Of a stretch of DNA of 64,000 nt, positions 7,746 through 17,675 are shown in pieces (within the stretch, counting starts at the first letter, position 1; every line of letters begins with the position of its first letter). This stretch comes from Massilia sp. IC2-477 (GTDB taxonomy: Bacteria; Pseudomonadota; Gammaproteobacteria; Burkholderiales; Burkholderiaceae_D): positions 62,001 to 126,000 of the forward strand of contig NZ_JAJFEQ010000005.1 in NCBI RefSeq assembly GCF_020707265.1. Reading direction: 5' to 3'. Under the pieces are notes generated by a model, which was not told the origin of the DNA, made no database searches, and was given only the letters and a program-made list of their open reading frames with translations. The translations under genes and the position numbers were made by a program.

Positions 7746-8940
7746 ATCTCTCCGCCAGCGCTTCGAAACGGTCCGCCAGCGCCTCCGCCTGCTGCTGCGG
7801 GTCGTAGCCGGCATAGCGCCGCGCAAAGCCGGCCGCGGCCTCGCGCCAGGCCGGCTCGCCCAGCAGGCGCGCCACCATTCCATCCCAGTCGCGCGGGCGC
7901 GGCGTCGCCATCGCATTGATACCCGCGCCCAGCTGCGCAACGCGGCGCGCCATCAGGAAGCTTTCCGCCGCATGCGGCAGCAGCAGGAGCGGCCGCCCCG
8001 CCAGCAAGGACTGCGCCACCAGCGCTTCGCCCGCATGGCTCACCACAAAGGCGCACTGCGCCAGCGCCTCCGGCAGCGCCACCGGCGTCGGCGCATACGT
8101 CACCAGGGGACTGTCCACCGGCGCCGGCGCGCCGGCCGCCACGTCCGGCATATAGCACAGCACCCGGCAGCCCTGGCGCACCAGCGCCGCCAGCACCTCG
8201 CCAGACTCGGGAATGGCGCGGCGCAGATAGGCGAACACGCGCGGACCTTCGCCTGCCGGGAACGCGGCACGGCCGCTTGCCGGCGGCGGCAGGTTCGGAC
8301 CCAGCCAGGGCCCGCCGCCGCTGCGGCCGTAGTGGTCGAGTTCCGGCCAGGTGCACAGGAATGGATGTTCGCCCAGCAGCAGGTCGGCCCCGTGGCCGAA
8401 CGGCGCCGCGCCGTGCCCCGCCAGCACGCGGTTGGCGCTGTCCAGGAGGCGCGTTTCGGTTGCGCGCAGGCGCGCTGCCGGCGGCGCTTCCCAGCCGCGC
8501 AGCGGAGGCAAGGCTTCGCCCGCAGGTGGCATGTAGAAGCCAGGACCGAGCGCCGCGCTGGCCAGGCCGAGGCTGCGCGCCGCCAGGATGGCGGTGGGCG
8601 CGTAGTCGGCAATCACGAGGCCGGGCCGCCCCTGCATGAACAGTCCACGCCAGCCCTCGCACAGGCCGGCCAGCGCGTCCGCGTCCAGGTAGCCGCAGGC
8701 GAGCAGGATCTCGGCCAGGCTGGCCTGGTCCGGCGGCAGGCCGGCGGTGCGGTGCAGCCAGACGGGCGCCTGGAACAGGGGCATGTCCAGGCCCGCCAGC
8801 TGACGCCGCGTGAGCACCAGGTCGCGCAGGACCAGGCTGACCGTGTGGCCGCGTGCGCGCAGCGGCAGCGCGATCGACTTGAGACGGCCGGCGTGTCCGG
8901 GGCCGCCGCCGAGTTCCCAGCAAAGGTAGAAGTGAGCCAT
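7732..8940 (-). CDS. MGT-type glycosyltransferase in the selenoneine locus
   Basis: 402-residue GT-B protein of the macrolide/UDP-glucuronosyl transferase type. N-terminus MAHFYLCWELGGGPGHAGRLKSIALPLRARGHTVSLVLRD; C-terminal donor-site region FVVSHAGEALVAQSLLAGRPLLLLPHAAESFLMARRVAQLGAG resembles the nucleotide-sugar loop of GT1/GT28 enzymes. The frame runs to 9057, but homology-like sequence begins at ATG 8940. It is last in a - strand series after egtD, senA, yihY and a small membrane protein. Acceptor unknown; a role in modifying a selenium metabolite or an envelope lipid are both possible. Very Ala/Gly/Leu-rich. Confidence 0.75.
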   Translation of the reverse strand: MAHFYLCWELGGGPGHAGRLKSIALPLRARGHTVSLVLRDLVLTRRQLAGLDMPLFQAPVWLHRTAGLPPDQASLAEILLACGYLDADALAGLCEGWRGLFMQGRPGLVIADYAPTAILAARSLGLASAALGPGFYMPPAGEALPPLRGWEAPPAARLRATETRLLDSANRVLAGHGAAPFGHGADLLLGEHPFLCTWPELDHYGRSGGGPWLGPNLPPPASGRAAFPAGEGPRVFAYLRRAIPESGEVLAALVRQGCRVLCYMPDVAAGAPAPVDSPLVTYAPTPVALPEALAQCAFVVSHAGEALVAQSLLAGRPLLLLPHAAESFLMARRVAQLGAGINAMATPRPRDWDGMVARLLGEPAWREAAAGFARRYAGYDPQQQAEALADRFEALAERFTRP

Positions 8941-9007
8941 GCCGGGCAGTGTAGCCGATGCGCCGGCGCGACCGTCCAGTCCCGGCGCCGCGCCGGAACG
9001 CCGCGGG

Positions 9008-9190
9008 TCAGGCTTCGCCGTGCGGCGCGGCCGGCCGGGACGTTTCGCCGGCATCAAGGCTGGGCGCGCGCACCGGCGCCGGCCTGCGGAAGGACAGCGC
9101 GACCGCGCTCAGCGCCAGCATCACGATCAGGACAAAGACCAGCGCGATGGCGATCGGCAGGGGCAGGACAATGGCAACTAGCTCGCTCAT
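9008..9190 (-). CDS. Small single-pass membrane protein
   Basis: 60 residues: a short N-terminus, one strong hydrophobic helix (IVLPLPIAIALVFVLIVMLALSAVAL), then a basic Pro-rich tail (SFRRPAPVRAPSLDAGETSRP). GGGAGA sits just upstream of the ATG at 9190, which decides the start over longer versions. It lies between yihY and the glycosyltransferase on the same strand, probably in the same operon. No family recognised. Confidence 0.55.
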   Translation of the reverse strand: MSELVAIVLPLPIAIALVFVLIVMLALSAVALSFRRPAPVRAPSLDAGETSRPAAPHGEA

Positions 9191-9316
9191 GGCATCTCCC
9201 GATGAGGTTGACCGCGCGTCCGATTGAGCCAGGCCAAGTCGGCCGCGCAAGGCCATACTGTGCCACTCCTTCACGTAGAGTAATTGACCCAGCGCAAGCA
9301 CACTCCCATGCGGTGC

Positions 9317-10248
9317 TCAGGCAGGCGGCTCCATGACCATGGGCTGGGGCGGCCGGTCGGCCTGGCCGTGCCCGACGCGTTCGTACTCGGCGATCACCTG
9401 GGCGCCCAGCAGCAGCAGGGTGGCGGCAATCTCGAGGCTGAACATGACGACGATCGCCGTCGTCATCGAGCCGTACACCACGTTCACCTGCGACAGGGTC
9501 GAGAAGTACCAGACCAGCACGTGGCGCGCGAGTTCCCACAGCAGGGCCGCGCTGACCCCGCCCACGGTCGCATGCCAGATCGACAGGCGTCCGACCGGCA
9601 TCACCAGGTAGATCGAGGTCAGCACCAGGATTTCGCCGAACAGTCCCAGCAGGTAGAGCAGCACCCCGGATACGCCGCCGAGCGACCACTGGTAGCCGAA
9701 CAGCCAGACGCTCTCCTCGCCCATCACTTCCAGCGTGCCGGCCACCAGGGTGACGATCATGACCCCGAAGCCGAGCGCCAGGATGTAGCAATACGGGAGC
9801 ACGGCCGACACCAGGAAGTGGCGGCGCCGCACCGCTACCCGGTGGATGAAGATCACGCTCATCGCGTTTTCCAGCACGGTAAAGGCGAGCGAACTGAAAA
9901 ACAGCATGGTGGCGCCCAGCAGCCAGGTGATCAGCTCGCGGTTCTCGAGGAAATGCGCGACTTCCTCCACCAGCGGCCCCACCTGCCCCGGCACCAGCAG
10001 GCCCAGGTAGCGCTGCAGGGTCTCCAGCAGCTCGGCCTGGTCGATGAAGTGCGACAGCGCCACCACGACCAGCATCAGGAAGGGCACGATCGAGAGCAGC
10101 GCGTAATAGGCGACGGCGCCGGCCAGCAGCAGGCCCTGGTTGGCGCGAAAGCCGCGCACGACCTGGAGGGCAAAGGCCAGCGGGTGGGCCAGGATCCAGG
10201 CGTTCGCGCGCTGGTCCATCAGGCGCTCGCGCCAGCTACGGCGCCGGC

Positions 10249-10252
<4 letters not shown>
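9317..10252 (-). CDS. yihY: YihY/BrkB family inner-membrane protein
   Basis: 311 residues with about six membrane helices and the family pattern RGFRANQGLLLAGAVAYYALLSIVPFLMLVVVALSHF near the N-terminus, and YGSMTTAIVVMFSLEIAATLLLLGAQVIAEYER at the C-terminus. The family (TIGR00765) was once called RNase BN by mistake; its function is unsettled, with envelope-homeostasis roles proposed. Its ATG overlaps the senA stop (ATGA), so it is translationally coupled to selenoneine synthase, which is unexpected. Confidence 0.88.
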
Positions 10253-11465
<1,213 letters not shown>

Positions 11466-11466
<1 letters not shown>

Positions 11467-12437
11467 CAGCCGATTGCCTGTGCGTGGATCACCGCGAACC
11501 AGCGCTGCGGGTCGGTCCACACGCGGGTGGCCTCGAACCCGGAACGCTCCAGCAGCGCGATCGCATCGGCCTGCTGGTACTTGTAGCTGTTCTCGGTGTG
11601 GATGGTATCGCCGGCCTCGAACACGCGCGCACCGCCCTTCCACTGCACTTCCTGACGGTGCACCGCCTCCAGATGCATCTCGACGCGTCCGCGTGCGGGG
11701 TTGTAGAAGCCGTGGTGGCGCCAGGCACGGATATCGAAGTCGGCATCGATCAGGCGGTTCACATGGCGCAGGACATTCAGGTTGAAGGCGCCGGTCACCC
11801 CGAGCGCGTCGTCGTAGGCAGCGTCGAGCACATCCTTGTCCTTGGCCAGGTCCACGCCCAGGAGCACGCCGCCATCGGGGCCGCATTGGGCGCGCAGGCG
11901 GCGCAGGAAGCCTTGCGCTTCTTCCGGGGTGAAGTTGCCGATCGAAGAGCCCGGATAAAAGAACAGGCGCCGCTCGCTGCCGACCTGCTCGGGCAATTCG
12001 AATCTGTTGGAAAAGTCCATGCCCAGCCCTTCCATGGCGATATGCGGAAAGCGCTGGCGCAGGCGTTCCAGGGAGTCGCACAGGAACTCGGCCGAGATGT
12101 CGACCGCCACGTACTGGCTTGGGGCAAGCAAGGGGAACAGCGAAGCCGCCTTGGCACAGTTGCCGGCGCCCAGGTCGATCAGCGTCGCCCCGCTGCCCGC
12201 CACCCGGGCGATCTCGGCGCCATGGCGCGCGAAAATGGCGGCCTCGGTGCGGGTCGGGTAGTACTCGGGCAATTCGCAGATCGCTTCGAAGAGTTTCGAA
12301 CCGAGGGCATCGTACAGGAATTTGGGCGAAATCCAGGGGTCGATCGCTTCCAGGCCGGCCTGCAGCTCGTCGGCCACGTGGGCATTGGCGGCGCGAGGCC
12401 GGTCTTGCGTGCAGGAGATGTACATAAGCGTTATCAT
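11466..12437 (-). CDS. egtD: EgtD, histidine N-alpha-trimethyltransferase
   Basis: About 323 residues, the usual EgtD length. It uses three SAM to make hercynine (N,N,N-trimethylhistidine), the betaine backbone of ergothioneine and selenoneine. Visible: ISPKFLYDALGSKLFEAICELPEYYPTRTEAAI at the substrate-binding N-terminus, SAM motif LIDLGAGNCAKA, RLFFYPGSSIGNF, and LGVDLAKDKDVLDAAYDD. ATG 12437 has a weak GGCGG upstream; ATG 12425 is also possible. First gene of the - strand operon, linked by TGATG to senA, and divergent from the ABC importer. Confidence 0.92.
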
Positions 12438-12630
12438 TCGTGCCGCCACGGCGCACCATGCGCCAGGGCATAGGATGTCAGACCTTGGACCTGGAACTCG
12501 AGTTGCAGTTTTTGCCATGATAGCGGAATTCAGTCATGTGCCGTTTCCGCCTGCCGTACAGGCGTTACTACTCCGGTTCACCTATTTCCAAAGTTCAATC
12601 ACTCAGCCAATAATCAAGAAGAAAGCCGCC
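12438..12630. promoter_or_regulatory. Divergent control region between egtD operon and ABC importer
   Basis: 193 bp hold the promoters for both selenium-related operons, so a shared regulator could control uptake and biosynthesis here. The part next to the importer is AT-rich (around 12585-12620), with an AAGAAGAAAG ribosome-binding stretch before ATG 12631. No palindromic operator stands out by eye. Confidence 0.5.
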
Positions 12631-13521
12631 ATGACCCTGTTCTCGCCTTCGCGTGTCCTGAAAAACCTGTTCGCTGCAACCGCCACTGCCGGCCTGATGT
12701 TTGCCGCCGCCGGCGGCGCCTATGCCCAGAATACCCCGGGCGTGCTGCGCGTTTCCGCCATCCCCGACGAGGCGCCGACCGAACTGCAGCGCAAGTTCAA
12801 GCCGCTGGGCGACTACCTGGCCAAGGCCACCGGCCTGAAGGTCGAATTTACCCCGGTCACCGACTACGCCGCTTCGGTCGAAGGCCTGATCAACCGCAAA
12901 ATCGACATGGTCTGGTTCGGCGGCTTCACCTTCGTACAGGCCAATGTGCGCAGCAAGGGACAAGTCACGCCGCTGGTGCAGCGTGCCGAGGACGAGAAGT
13001 TCCGCTCGGTCTTCATCACCACCAATCCCGCCATCAACGGCCTGGCGGACCTGAAGGGCAAGACCCTGTCCTTCGGTTCGGAATCCTCGACCTCGGGCCA
13101 CCTGATGCCGCGTTCCTTCCTGCTGGGCGCTAAGATCAACCCGGACACCGACCTCAAGCGCATCGCTTTCTCGGGCGCGCATGACGCCACCGTGGCCGCG
13201 GTCGCGGGCGGCAAGGTCGATGCCGGCGCCCTCAACATCTCGGTGTGGGAAAAGCTGGTCGAAGCCAAGAAGGTCGATCCGAAGGCGGTGCGCGTGTTCT
13301 ACACCACCCCGGGCTACTACGACTACAACTGGACCGTGCGCAGCGACATGAACCCGGCCCTGCAGAAGAAGATCACGGACGCTTTCCTGGCGCTCGACGA
13401 ATCGACTCCGGAAGGCAAGCAGATCCTGGAACTGCAGCGCGCCACCAAGTTCATTCCGACCAAGACCGCCAACTACGGCGCGATCGAAGCGGCGGCGCGC
13501 AACGCCGGCCTGCTGAAGTAA
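12631..13521 (+). CDS. Periplasmic binding protein, putative selenium-oxyanion ABC importer (PhnD-like)
   Basis: 296 residues with a signal peptide (MTLFSPSRVLKNLFAATATAGLMFAAAGGAYA). PhnD/phosphonate-type fold: RVSAIPDEAPTELQRKFKPLGDYLAKATGLKVEFTPVTDY, MVWFGGFTFVQA, ADLKGKTLSFGSESSTSGHLMPRSFL. A branch of this family (TIGR04553) is annotated as putative selenate binding protein because its genes sit beside selD-type genes, which is the case here. Substrate is therefore inferred from context; phosphonate, phosphite or another oxyanion are alternatives. First gene of a tight four- or five-gene operon. Confidence 0.82.
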   Translation: MTLFSPSRVLKNLFAATATAGLMFAAAGGAYAQNTPGVLRVSAIPDEAPTELQRKFKPLGDYLAKATGLKVEFTPVTDYAASVEGLINRKIDMVWFGGFTFVQANVRSKGQVTPLVQRAEDEKFRSVFITTNPAINGLADLKGKTLSFGSESSTSGHLMPRSFLLGAKINPDTDLKRIAFSGAHDATVAAVAGGKVDAGALNISVWEKLVEAKKVDPKAVRVFYTTPGYYDYNWTVRSDMNPALQKKITDAFLALDESTPEGKQILELQRATKFIPTKTANYGAIEAAARNAGLLK

Positions 13522-13534
13522 GCAAAGGCAGTCG

Positions 13535-14353
13535 ATGAGCTTCCGGCTCGAGAAACTCACGGTACGGCATTTGGCGGCCGCCCGGCATGCCGCCCCCGCC
13601 CTGGTCGACCTCGACCTGGTCGTCGCACCCGGCGAGCAGCTGGCCCTGATCGGCCCTTCGGGGGCCGGCAAGACCACCATGCTCGCCACCCTCGCCTGCG
13701 CCCACCAGCCGGCCGAGGGCAGTTTCACCGCCTTCGAGCAGGACCCGTGGACCTTGAGCCAGGCCGAGCGCCACCGCCTGCGCGCGCGCCTGTTCCTGGC
13801 GCCGCAGACCCCGCCGCTGCCGCCGCGCCAGCGCGTCGTCACGGCGGTGCTGGCGGCCCGCCTGCCGCACATGAGCCTGTGGCAGGCTTTTGCTTCGCTG
13901 GTGCGCCCGAGCGACCCGGACGCGGCGCATGCCGCCCTGTCGCGCTTCGGCCTGGGCGACAAGCTGTATGCGCGCGTCGACCGCCTGTCGGGCGGCGAGC
14001 GCCAGCGCTGCGGCCTGGCGCGCCTGCTGCTCTCCGACGCCGAAGCCCTGCTGGTGGACGAGCCGATCTCCGCGCTCGACCCGGCCCTGGCCCAGCACAC
14101 CTTGACCACGCTGCAGCAGGAAGCGGCGGCGCGCAATGCCTCGCTGGTATGCAGCCTGCACCAGGTCGAGATGGCGCGCGCCCACTTCCCGCGCCTGGTC
14201 GGCCTGCGCGACGGCCGCATTGTGTTCGACGCGCCGCGCGAACAGGTGAGCGACGCCATGATCGCCGCGCTCTACGACAACGAGACCGTGCAGCCCCACC
14301 CTGGACATCCGCACGAATCGCCCGACCGCATCGCCGTGGGCGCCTGTTTCTGA
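13535..14353 (+). CDS. ABC importer ATP-binding subunit (PhnC-like)
   Basis: 272 residues. Walker A GPSGAGKTT at about 40-48, signature LSGGERQRCGLARLLLSDAEALLVDEPISALDP (LSGGE plus Walker B), H-loop SLHQVE. Resembles PhnC of phosphonate importers. It energises the two membrane subunits that follow. It starts 13 bp after the binding protein and its stop overlaps the next start (TGATG). Confidence 0.88.
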   Translation: MSFRLEKLTVRHLAAARHAAPALVDLDLVVAPGEQLALIGPSGAGKTTMLATLACAHQPAEGSFTAFEQDPWTLSQAERHRLRARLFLAPQTPPLPPRQRVVTAVLAARLPHMSLWQAFASLVRPSDPDAAHAALSRFGLGDKLYARVDRLSGGERQRCGLARLLLSDAEALLVDEPISALDPALAQHTLTTLQQEAAARNASLVCSLHQVEMARAHFPRLVGLRDGRIVFDAPREQVSDAMIAALYDNETVQPHPGHPHESPDRIAVGACF

Positions 14354-15186
14354 TGGCGGCACTGAAGGGGGCTGCGCATCCGGACCCGGCCTGGCGCGGC
14401 CGCGTCACGGCCACCGTCGTGTGCCTGCTGCTGCTGTGGCCCATGCTCACGGCCAGCGAGTTCAAGCCCTGGCTGCTGTTCGACCCGCAAAGCCTGGCGG
14501 CTGCCTGGGGCTTCCTGTCCGACTTCCTGCATCCGGCGACGGGGGCCGAATTCCTCGTGCTGGTGCTGCGCGAGACCTGGCAGACGGTGGCGATCGCCAC
14601 CGCCGGCTTGACGCTGGCCCTGCTGGGCGCGATTCCCGCCACCATGCTGATTACCGAGCGCCTGTCGATTTCGCGCCTCGGCACCGGGCGCATGCGTCCG
14701 CTCGCCATGCTGGTGCGCCAGCTGGCGCGCTGGGTGCTGGTGCTGCTCAGGAGCGTGCCGGAACTGGTATGGGCGCTGCTGTTCGTGCGTATCGTCGGCC
14801 TCGGGCCGACCGCCGGCGTGCTCGCCATCGCCCTGACCTATTGCGGCATGCTGGCCAAGGTCTATGCCGAGATCCTCGAATCCTCGGACGCGCACGCGCT
14901 GGAGAGTCTGCTGGCCAACGGCAGCGGGCGTCTGCCGGCGCTGCTGTATGGCGCGTTGCCCGAATCGGCGGCCGAACTGGTGTCCTATACCGTCTACCGC
15001 TGGGAGTGCGCGATCCGCGGTTCGGCGGTGATGGGCTTCGTCGGCGCCGGCGGACTGGGCCAGCGCATGGAAGAATCGACCAAGATGATGGCGGGCGGCG
15101 AAGTGTCGACCATGCTGATCGTGTTCGTGCTGCTGGTCGCCCTGGCCGACCTGGTCTCGAAGCTGCTGCGCCGGAGGCTGGGATGA
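14353..15186 (+). CDS. ABC importer permease 1 (PhnE-like)
   Basis: 277 residues with about six membrane helices and the importer EAA-type loop in YGALPESAAELVSYTVYRWECAIRGSAVMGFVGAGGLGQRM. The PhnE-type sequence VLLRSVPELVWALLFVRIVGLGPTAGVLAIAL is clear. ATG 14353 overlaps the ATPase stop, which decides the start over a longer upstream frame. Probably forms a heterodimeric channel with the next gene product. Confidence 0.87.
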   Translation: MAALKGAAHPDPAWRGRVTATVVCLLLLWPMLTASEFKPWLLFDPQSLAAAWGFLSDFLHPATGAEFLVLVLRETWQTVAIATAGLTLALLGAIPATMLITERLSISRLGTGRMRPLAMLVRQLARWVLVLLRSVPELVWALLFVRIVGLGPTAGVLAIALTYCGMLAKVYAEILESSDAHALESLLANGSGRLPALLYGALPESAAELVSYTVYRWECAIRGSAVMGFVGAGGLGQRMEESTKMMAGGEVSTMLIVFVLLVALADLVSKLLRRRLG

Positions 15187-15974
15187 AGCCGAAGCTGCCG
15201 CCTCCGCCGCCGCGCAACATCGGCACCCCGCTGCTGCTGGCCGCCCTGCTTGCCCTGGTGGTAGCCAGCTTCGCCTCCTTGCAGCTAGAGTGGTCGGCCT
15301 TCTTCACCCCGGAAGCGCTCGGCTCGGCCAGCGAATTCCTGGCCGGCTTCACGCCGCCCGAGACCAGCCCGGCATTTCTCAGCAAGACCCTGGGGGCGCT
15401 GTGGGAAACCCTGGCCATGTCGCTGGTGGGAACCCTGCTGGCCGTGATCGGTGGCCTGCTGCTGGCGCTGCCGGCCGCTGGCCGCCTGGGCCGCGCCTCG
15501 CGCGGCGCGACCCGGGTGCTGCTCAACATCCTGCGCTCGATTCCCGAACTGGTGTGGGCCGCGCTGCTGCTGGTCGCGGCCGGCCTGGGGCCGTTTGCCG
15601 GCACGCTGGCGCTGGCAGCCCACACCAGCGGCGTGCTGGGACGCCTGTTTGCCGACGCCCTCGAGAACGTCGAGCCGCTGCCGGAAAGCAGCCTGCGCAC
15701 CAATGGCGCCGCGCCGCTCGCCGCCTTCCTGTACGCTACCCTGCCGCAGGCCCTGCCGCAGATGCTGTCCTACACCCTGTACCGCTGGGAGAACAACATC
15801 CGCGCCGCCGCCGTGCTGGGCGTGGTCGGCGCCGGCGGCCTGGGACAGATGCTGAAGTACCACCTGTCGCTGTTCCAGATGCAGAGCGCCGCCACCGTGA
15901 TCGTCGCCATGCTGCTGCTGGTCGCAGCCGTGGATGGCGCCAGTTTCGCCCTGCGCCGCGCCCTCACACGCTAG
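15183..15974 (+). CDS. ABC importer permease 2 (PhnE-like)
   Basis: 263 residues, paralogue of the preceding permease: ILRSIPELVWAALLLVAAGLGPFAGTLALAAHTSGVLGRLFADALENVEP and the EAA-like loop YATLPQALPQMLSYTLYRWENNIRAAAVLGVVGAGGLGQML. Starts inside the stop of permease 1 (ATGA). Two separate permease genes, as in some phosphonate/selenate-type clusters, instead of one PhnE homodimer. Confidence 0.87.
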   Translation: MKPKLPPPPPRNIGTPLLLAALLALVVASFASLQLEWSAFFTPEALGSASEFLAGFTPPETSPAFLSKTLGALWETLAMSLVGTLLAVIGGLLLALPAAGRLGRASRGATRVLLNILRSIPELVWAALLLVAAGLGPFAGTLALAAHTSGVLGRLFADALENVEPLPESSLRTNGAAPLAAFLYATLPQALPQMLSYTLYRWENNIRAAAVLGVVGAGGLGQMLKYHLSLFQMQSAATVIVAMLLLVAAVDGASFALRRALTR

Positions 15975-15986
15975 AGAAGGACCACC

Positions 15987-16631
15987 ATGCTCGTACTCGA
16001 CAACTTGAGCAAGGCTTACGGCGGGCGCACCGTGCTGTCGCAGCTGTCGCACAGCTTTCGCGCCGGCGAGTTCGTGGCCATCATGGGCGAGTCGGGCGTC
16101 GGCAAGTCGACCCTGCTGAACATCATCGCGGGGCTGGACGCGCCGGATGGCGGCCAGGTGATCGTGGACGGCACGCCCATGTCGGCCCTCGACGACGACG
16201 CCGCGACGCGCCTGCGCCGCACCCGGATGGGTTTCATCTTCCAGGCCTTCCACGTGCTGCCGCACCTGACGCTGCGCCAGAACGTGGCGCTGCCGCTGCT
16301 GCTGAACCGCGCGCCCGATGCGCGTGCGGACGAGATGCTGGACGCCGTCGGCCTGCAGGGACGCGGCGCCGACTTTCCGCGCCAGCTATCCGGCGGCGAG
16401 CTGCAGCGCGTAGCCATTGCGCGCGCACTGGTGCATCGCCCCGCCCTGCTGCTGGCCGACGAACCGACCGGCAACCTCGATCCCGAGACGGCCGAGGGCA
16501 TTCTGTCGCTACTGCGGCGCGAAACGCGCGCCAGCGGCGCCGGCGCCATCATGGTCACCCACTCGCACGCCGCGGCCGCCATGGCCGACCAGGTGCTGCT
16601 CCTGACCCGTTCCGGATTGAAATTAGCGTAA
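15987..16631 (+). CDS. LolD/MacB-type ABC ATPase without adjacent permease
   Basis: 214 residues. Walker A GESGVGKSTLLNIIAGLD, FQAFHVLPHLT Q-loop, LSGGELQRVAIARAL signature, LLADEPTGNLD Walker B, H-loop VTHSHAAA. These are marks of the LolD/FtsE/MacB class, which normally pairs with an FtsX-like permease, not with PhnE-type subunits. It follows permease 2 by 12 bp with AGAAGGA as RBS, so it is in the same operon, yet no FtsX-type gene follows. A second ATPase for this importer, or an orphan working with a permease elsewhere, are both possible. Confidence 0.85.
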   Translation: MLVLDNLSKAYGGRTVLSQLSHSFRAGEFVAIMGESGVGKSTLLNIIAGLDAPDGGQVIVDGTPMSALDDDAATRLRRTRMGFIFQAFHVLPHLTLRQNVALPLLLNRAPDARADEMLDAVGLQGRGADFPRQLSGGELQRVAIARALVHRPALLLADEPTGNLDPETAEGILSLLRRETRASGAGAIMVTHSHAAAAMADQVLLLTRSGLKLA

Positions 16632-16810
16632 ATTCCTCGCGGAAAGAACGAACTTACGGTTTGTTACGCTCAATTCGTAAATCGTGTGGAGCGCAATCGT
16701 AGTAATATCACAACGACCCGCCACCAAAACCTTCTCACAAGAGGCCGGGGTGTATTTCCAGAACAAGTCGATCTGTCCCGAATCCATGTTTACATATTCG
16801 GAGAAGCAAC

Positions 16811-17098
16811 ATGAGCGTACGACAGAAAAAACAGGAAATGCTCGCCGCGATGCACCGGGCTCGTGCCCTGGAGCCGTCGAGCTTCGTGCCCAACAAACTG
16901 CTCGACACCCTGATCGAGCGCATGCAACTCAAGAATGACGCCGAGCTGTGCCGGGTCCTCGAGGTGCAGCCGCCGATCATCAGCAAGATCCGCCATCGCA
17001 AGCTGAACGTCGGCGCGACCATCCTGCTGCGCATGCACGAGAAATCGAACATCCCGATCCGCGAACTGAAGGAACTGACCAGCGCCTCGATCCACTAG
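16811..17098 (+). CDS. Small XRE-like helix-turn-helix protein
   Basis: 95 residues. The segment NKLLDTLIERMQLKNDAELCRVLEVQPPIISKIRHRKLNVGATILLRMHEKSNIPIRELKEL has the helix spacing of a Cro/XRE-type DNA-binding domain, with LEVQPPIISKIRHRK as the likely recognition region. Probably a DNA-binding regulator; target unknown. It follows a 179-bp AT-richer gap after the ABC operon and is probably transcribed on its own. Confidence 0.65.
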   Translation: MSVRQKKQEMLAAMHRARALEPSSFVPNKLLDTLIERMQLKNDAELCRVLEVQPPIISKIRHRKLNVGATILLRMHEKSNIPIRELKELTSASIH

Positions 17099-17136
17099 CG
17101 CGGCCGGTCCGCAGCCGCGTCGTGGCGCAGGACGCG

Positions 17137-17598
17137 CTAGGACGCGGCTGGAGGCCGGCCGGTCTTGAGCTGGGGCAGCGCCGCCAGCACCGACTTGAGG
17201 GTAGCGATATCGACCTGGCCCAGCAGGGCCACGCCGATGCGCAGCAGTTCGCTCTTCTTGACGTCGATGCCGGCGCGCAGGCAGGCCTGCTTGACGTCGG
17301 CAAGCACGGCGTATTCCTGCTCGGGCATGGTGAAGCTGTCGCGCACCAGCACCGGGCGCGTGCTGCTCGGTGTTGGCTCGCGCACCGGGCTTGACGCCGC
17401 CTTGCGCGCGGCGCGCTTGGGCGCGGGTGCTGCCAGCGTTTTCGCGGCCGCCTTGACGGCGCTCTTGACGCTGGGCCTGGCTGCTTTTGCGGGTTTGACC
17501 GCCGGTTTCGCCGCGGGCTTCGCGGCCTTTGCCGGCGCGGCTTTTGCGCGCGCGGCTCCCTTTGCTGCCGCCGGAACGGCAGCTGACTTCCTGGGCAT
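17137..17598 (-). CDS. Histone H1-like Lys/Ala/Pro-rich protein with structured C-terminus
   Basis: 153 residues. The first ~80 residues are Ala/Lys/Pro repeats (AAKPAAKPAVKPAKAARP type), as in bacterial histone H1-like or PhaF tails that bind DNA non-specifically. The rest, SFTMPEQEYAVLADVKQACLRAGIDVKKSELLRIGVALL, looks like a short ribbon-helix-helix-type module. ATG 17598 is chosen because GGAG lies 6 bp upstream; ATG 17610 has nothing. A nucleoid-associated or granule-associated role is plausible but not shown. Confidence 0.65.
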   Translation of the reverse strand: MPRKSAAVPAAAKGAARAKAAPAKAAKPAAKPAVKPAKAARPSVKSAVKAAAKTLAAPAPKRAARKAASSPVREPTPSSTRPVLVRDSFTMPEQEYAVLADVKQACLRAGIDVKKSELLRIGVALLGQVDIATLKSVLAALPQLKTGRPPAAS

Positions 17599-17675
17599 TA
17601 CGGACTCCATTGTTCAACGAACTAAACAATATAGTCGATATGCCCCGCGCATGCCAAGGCGCAGCTCAAACGAAC

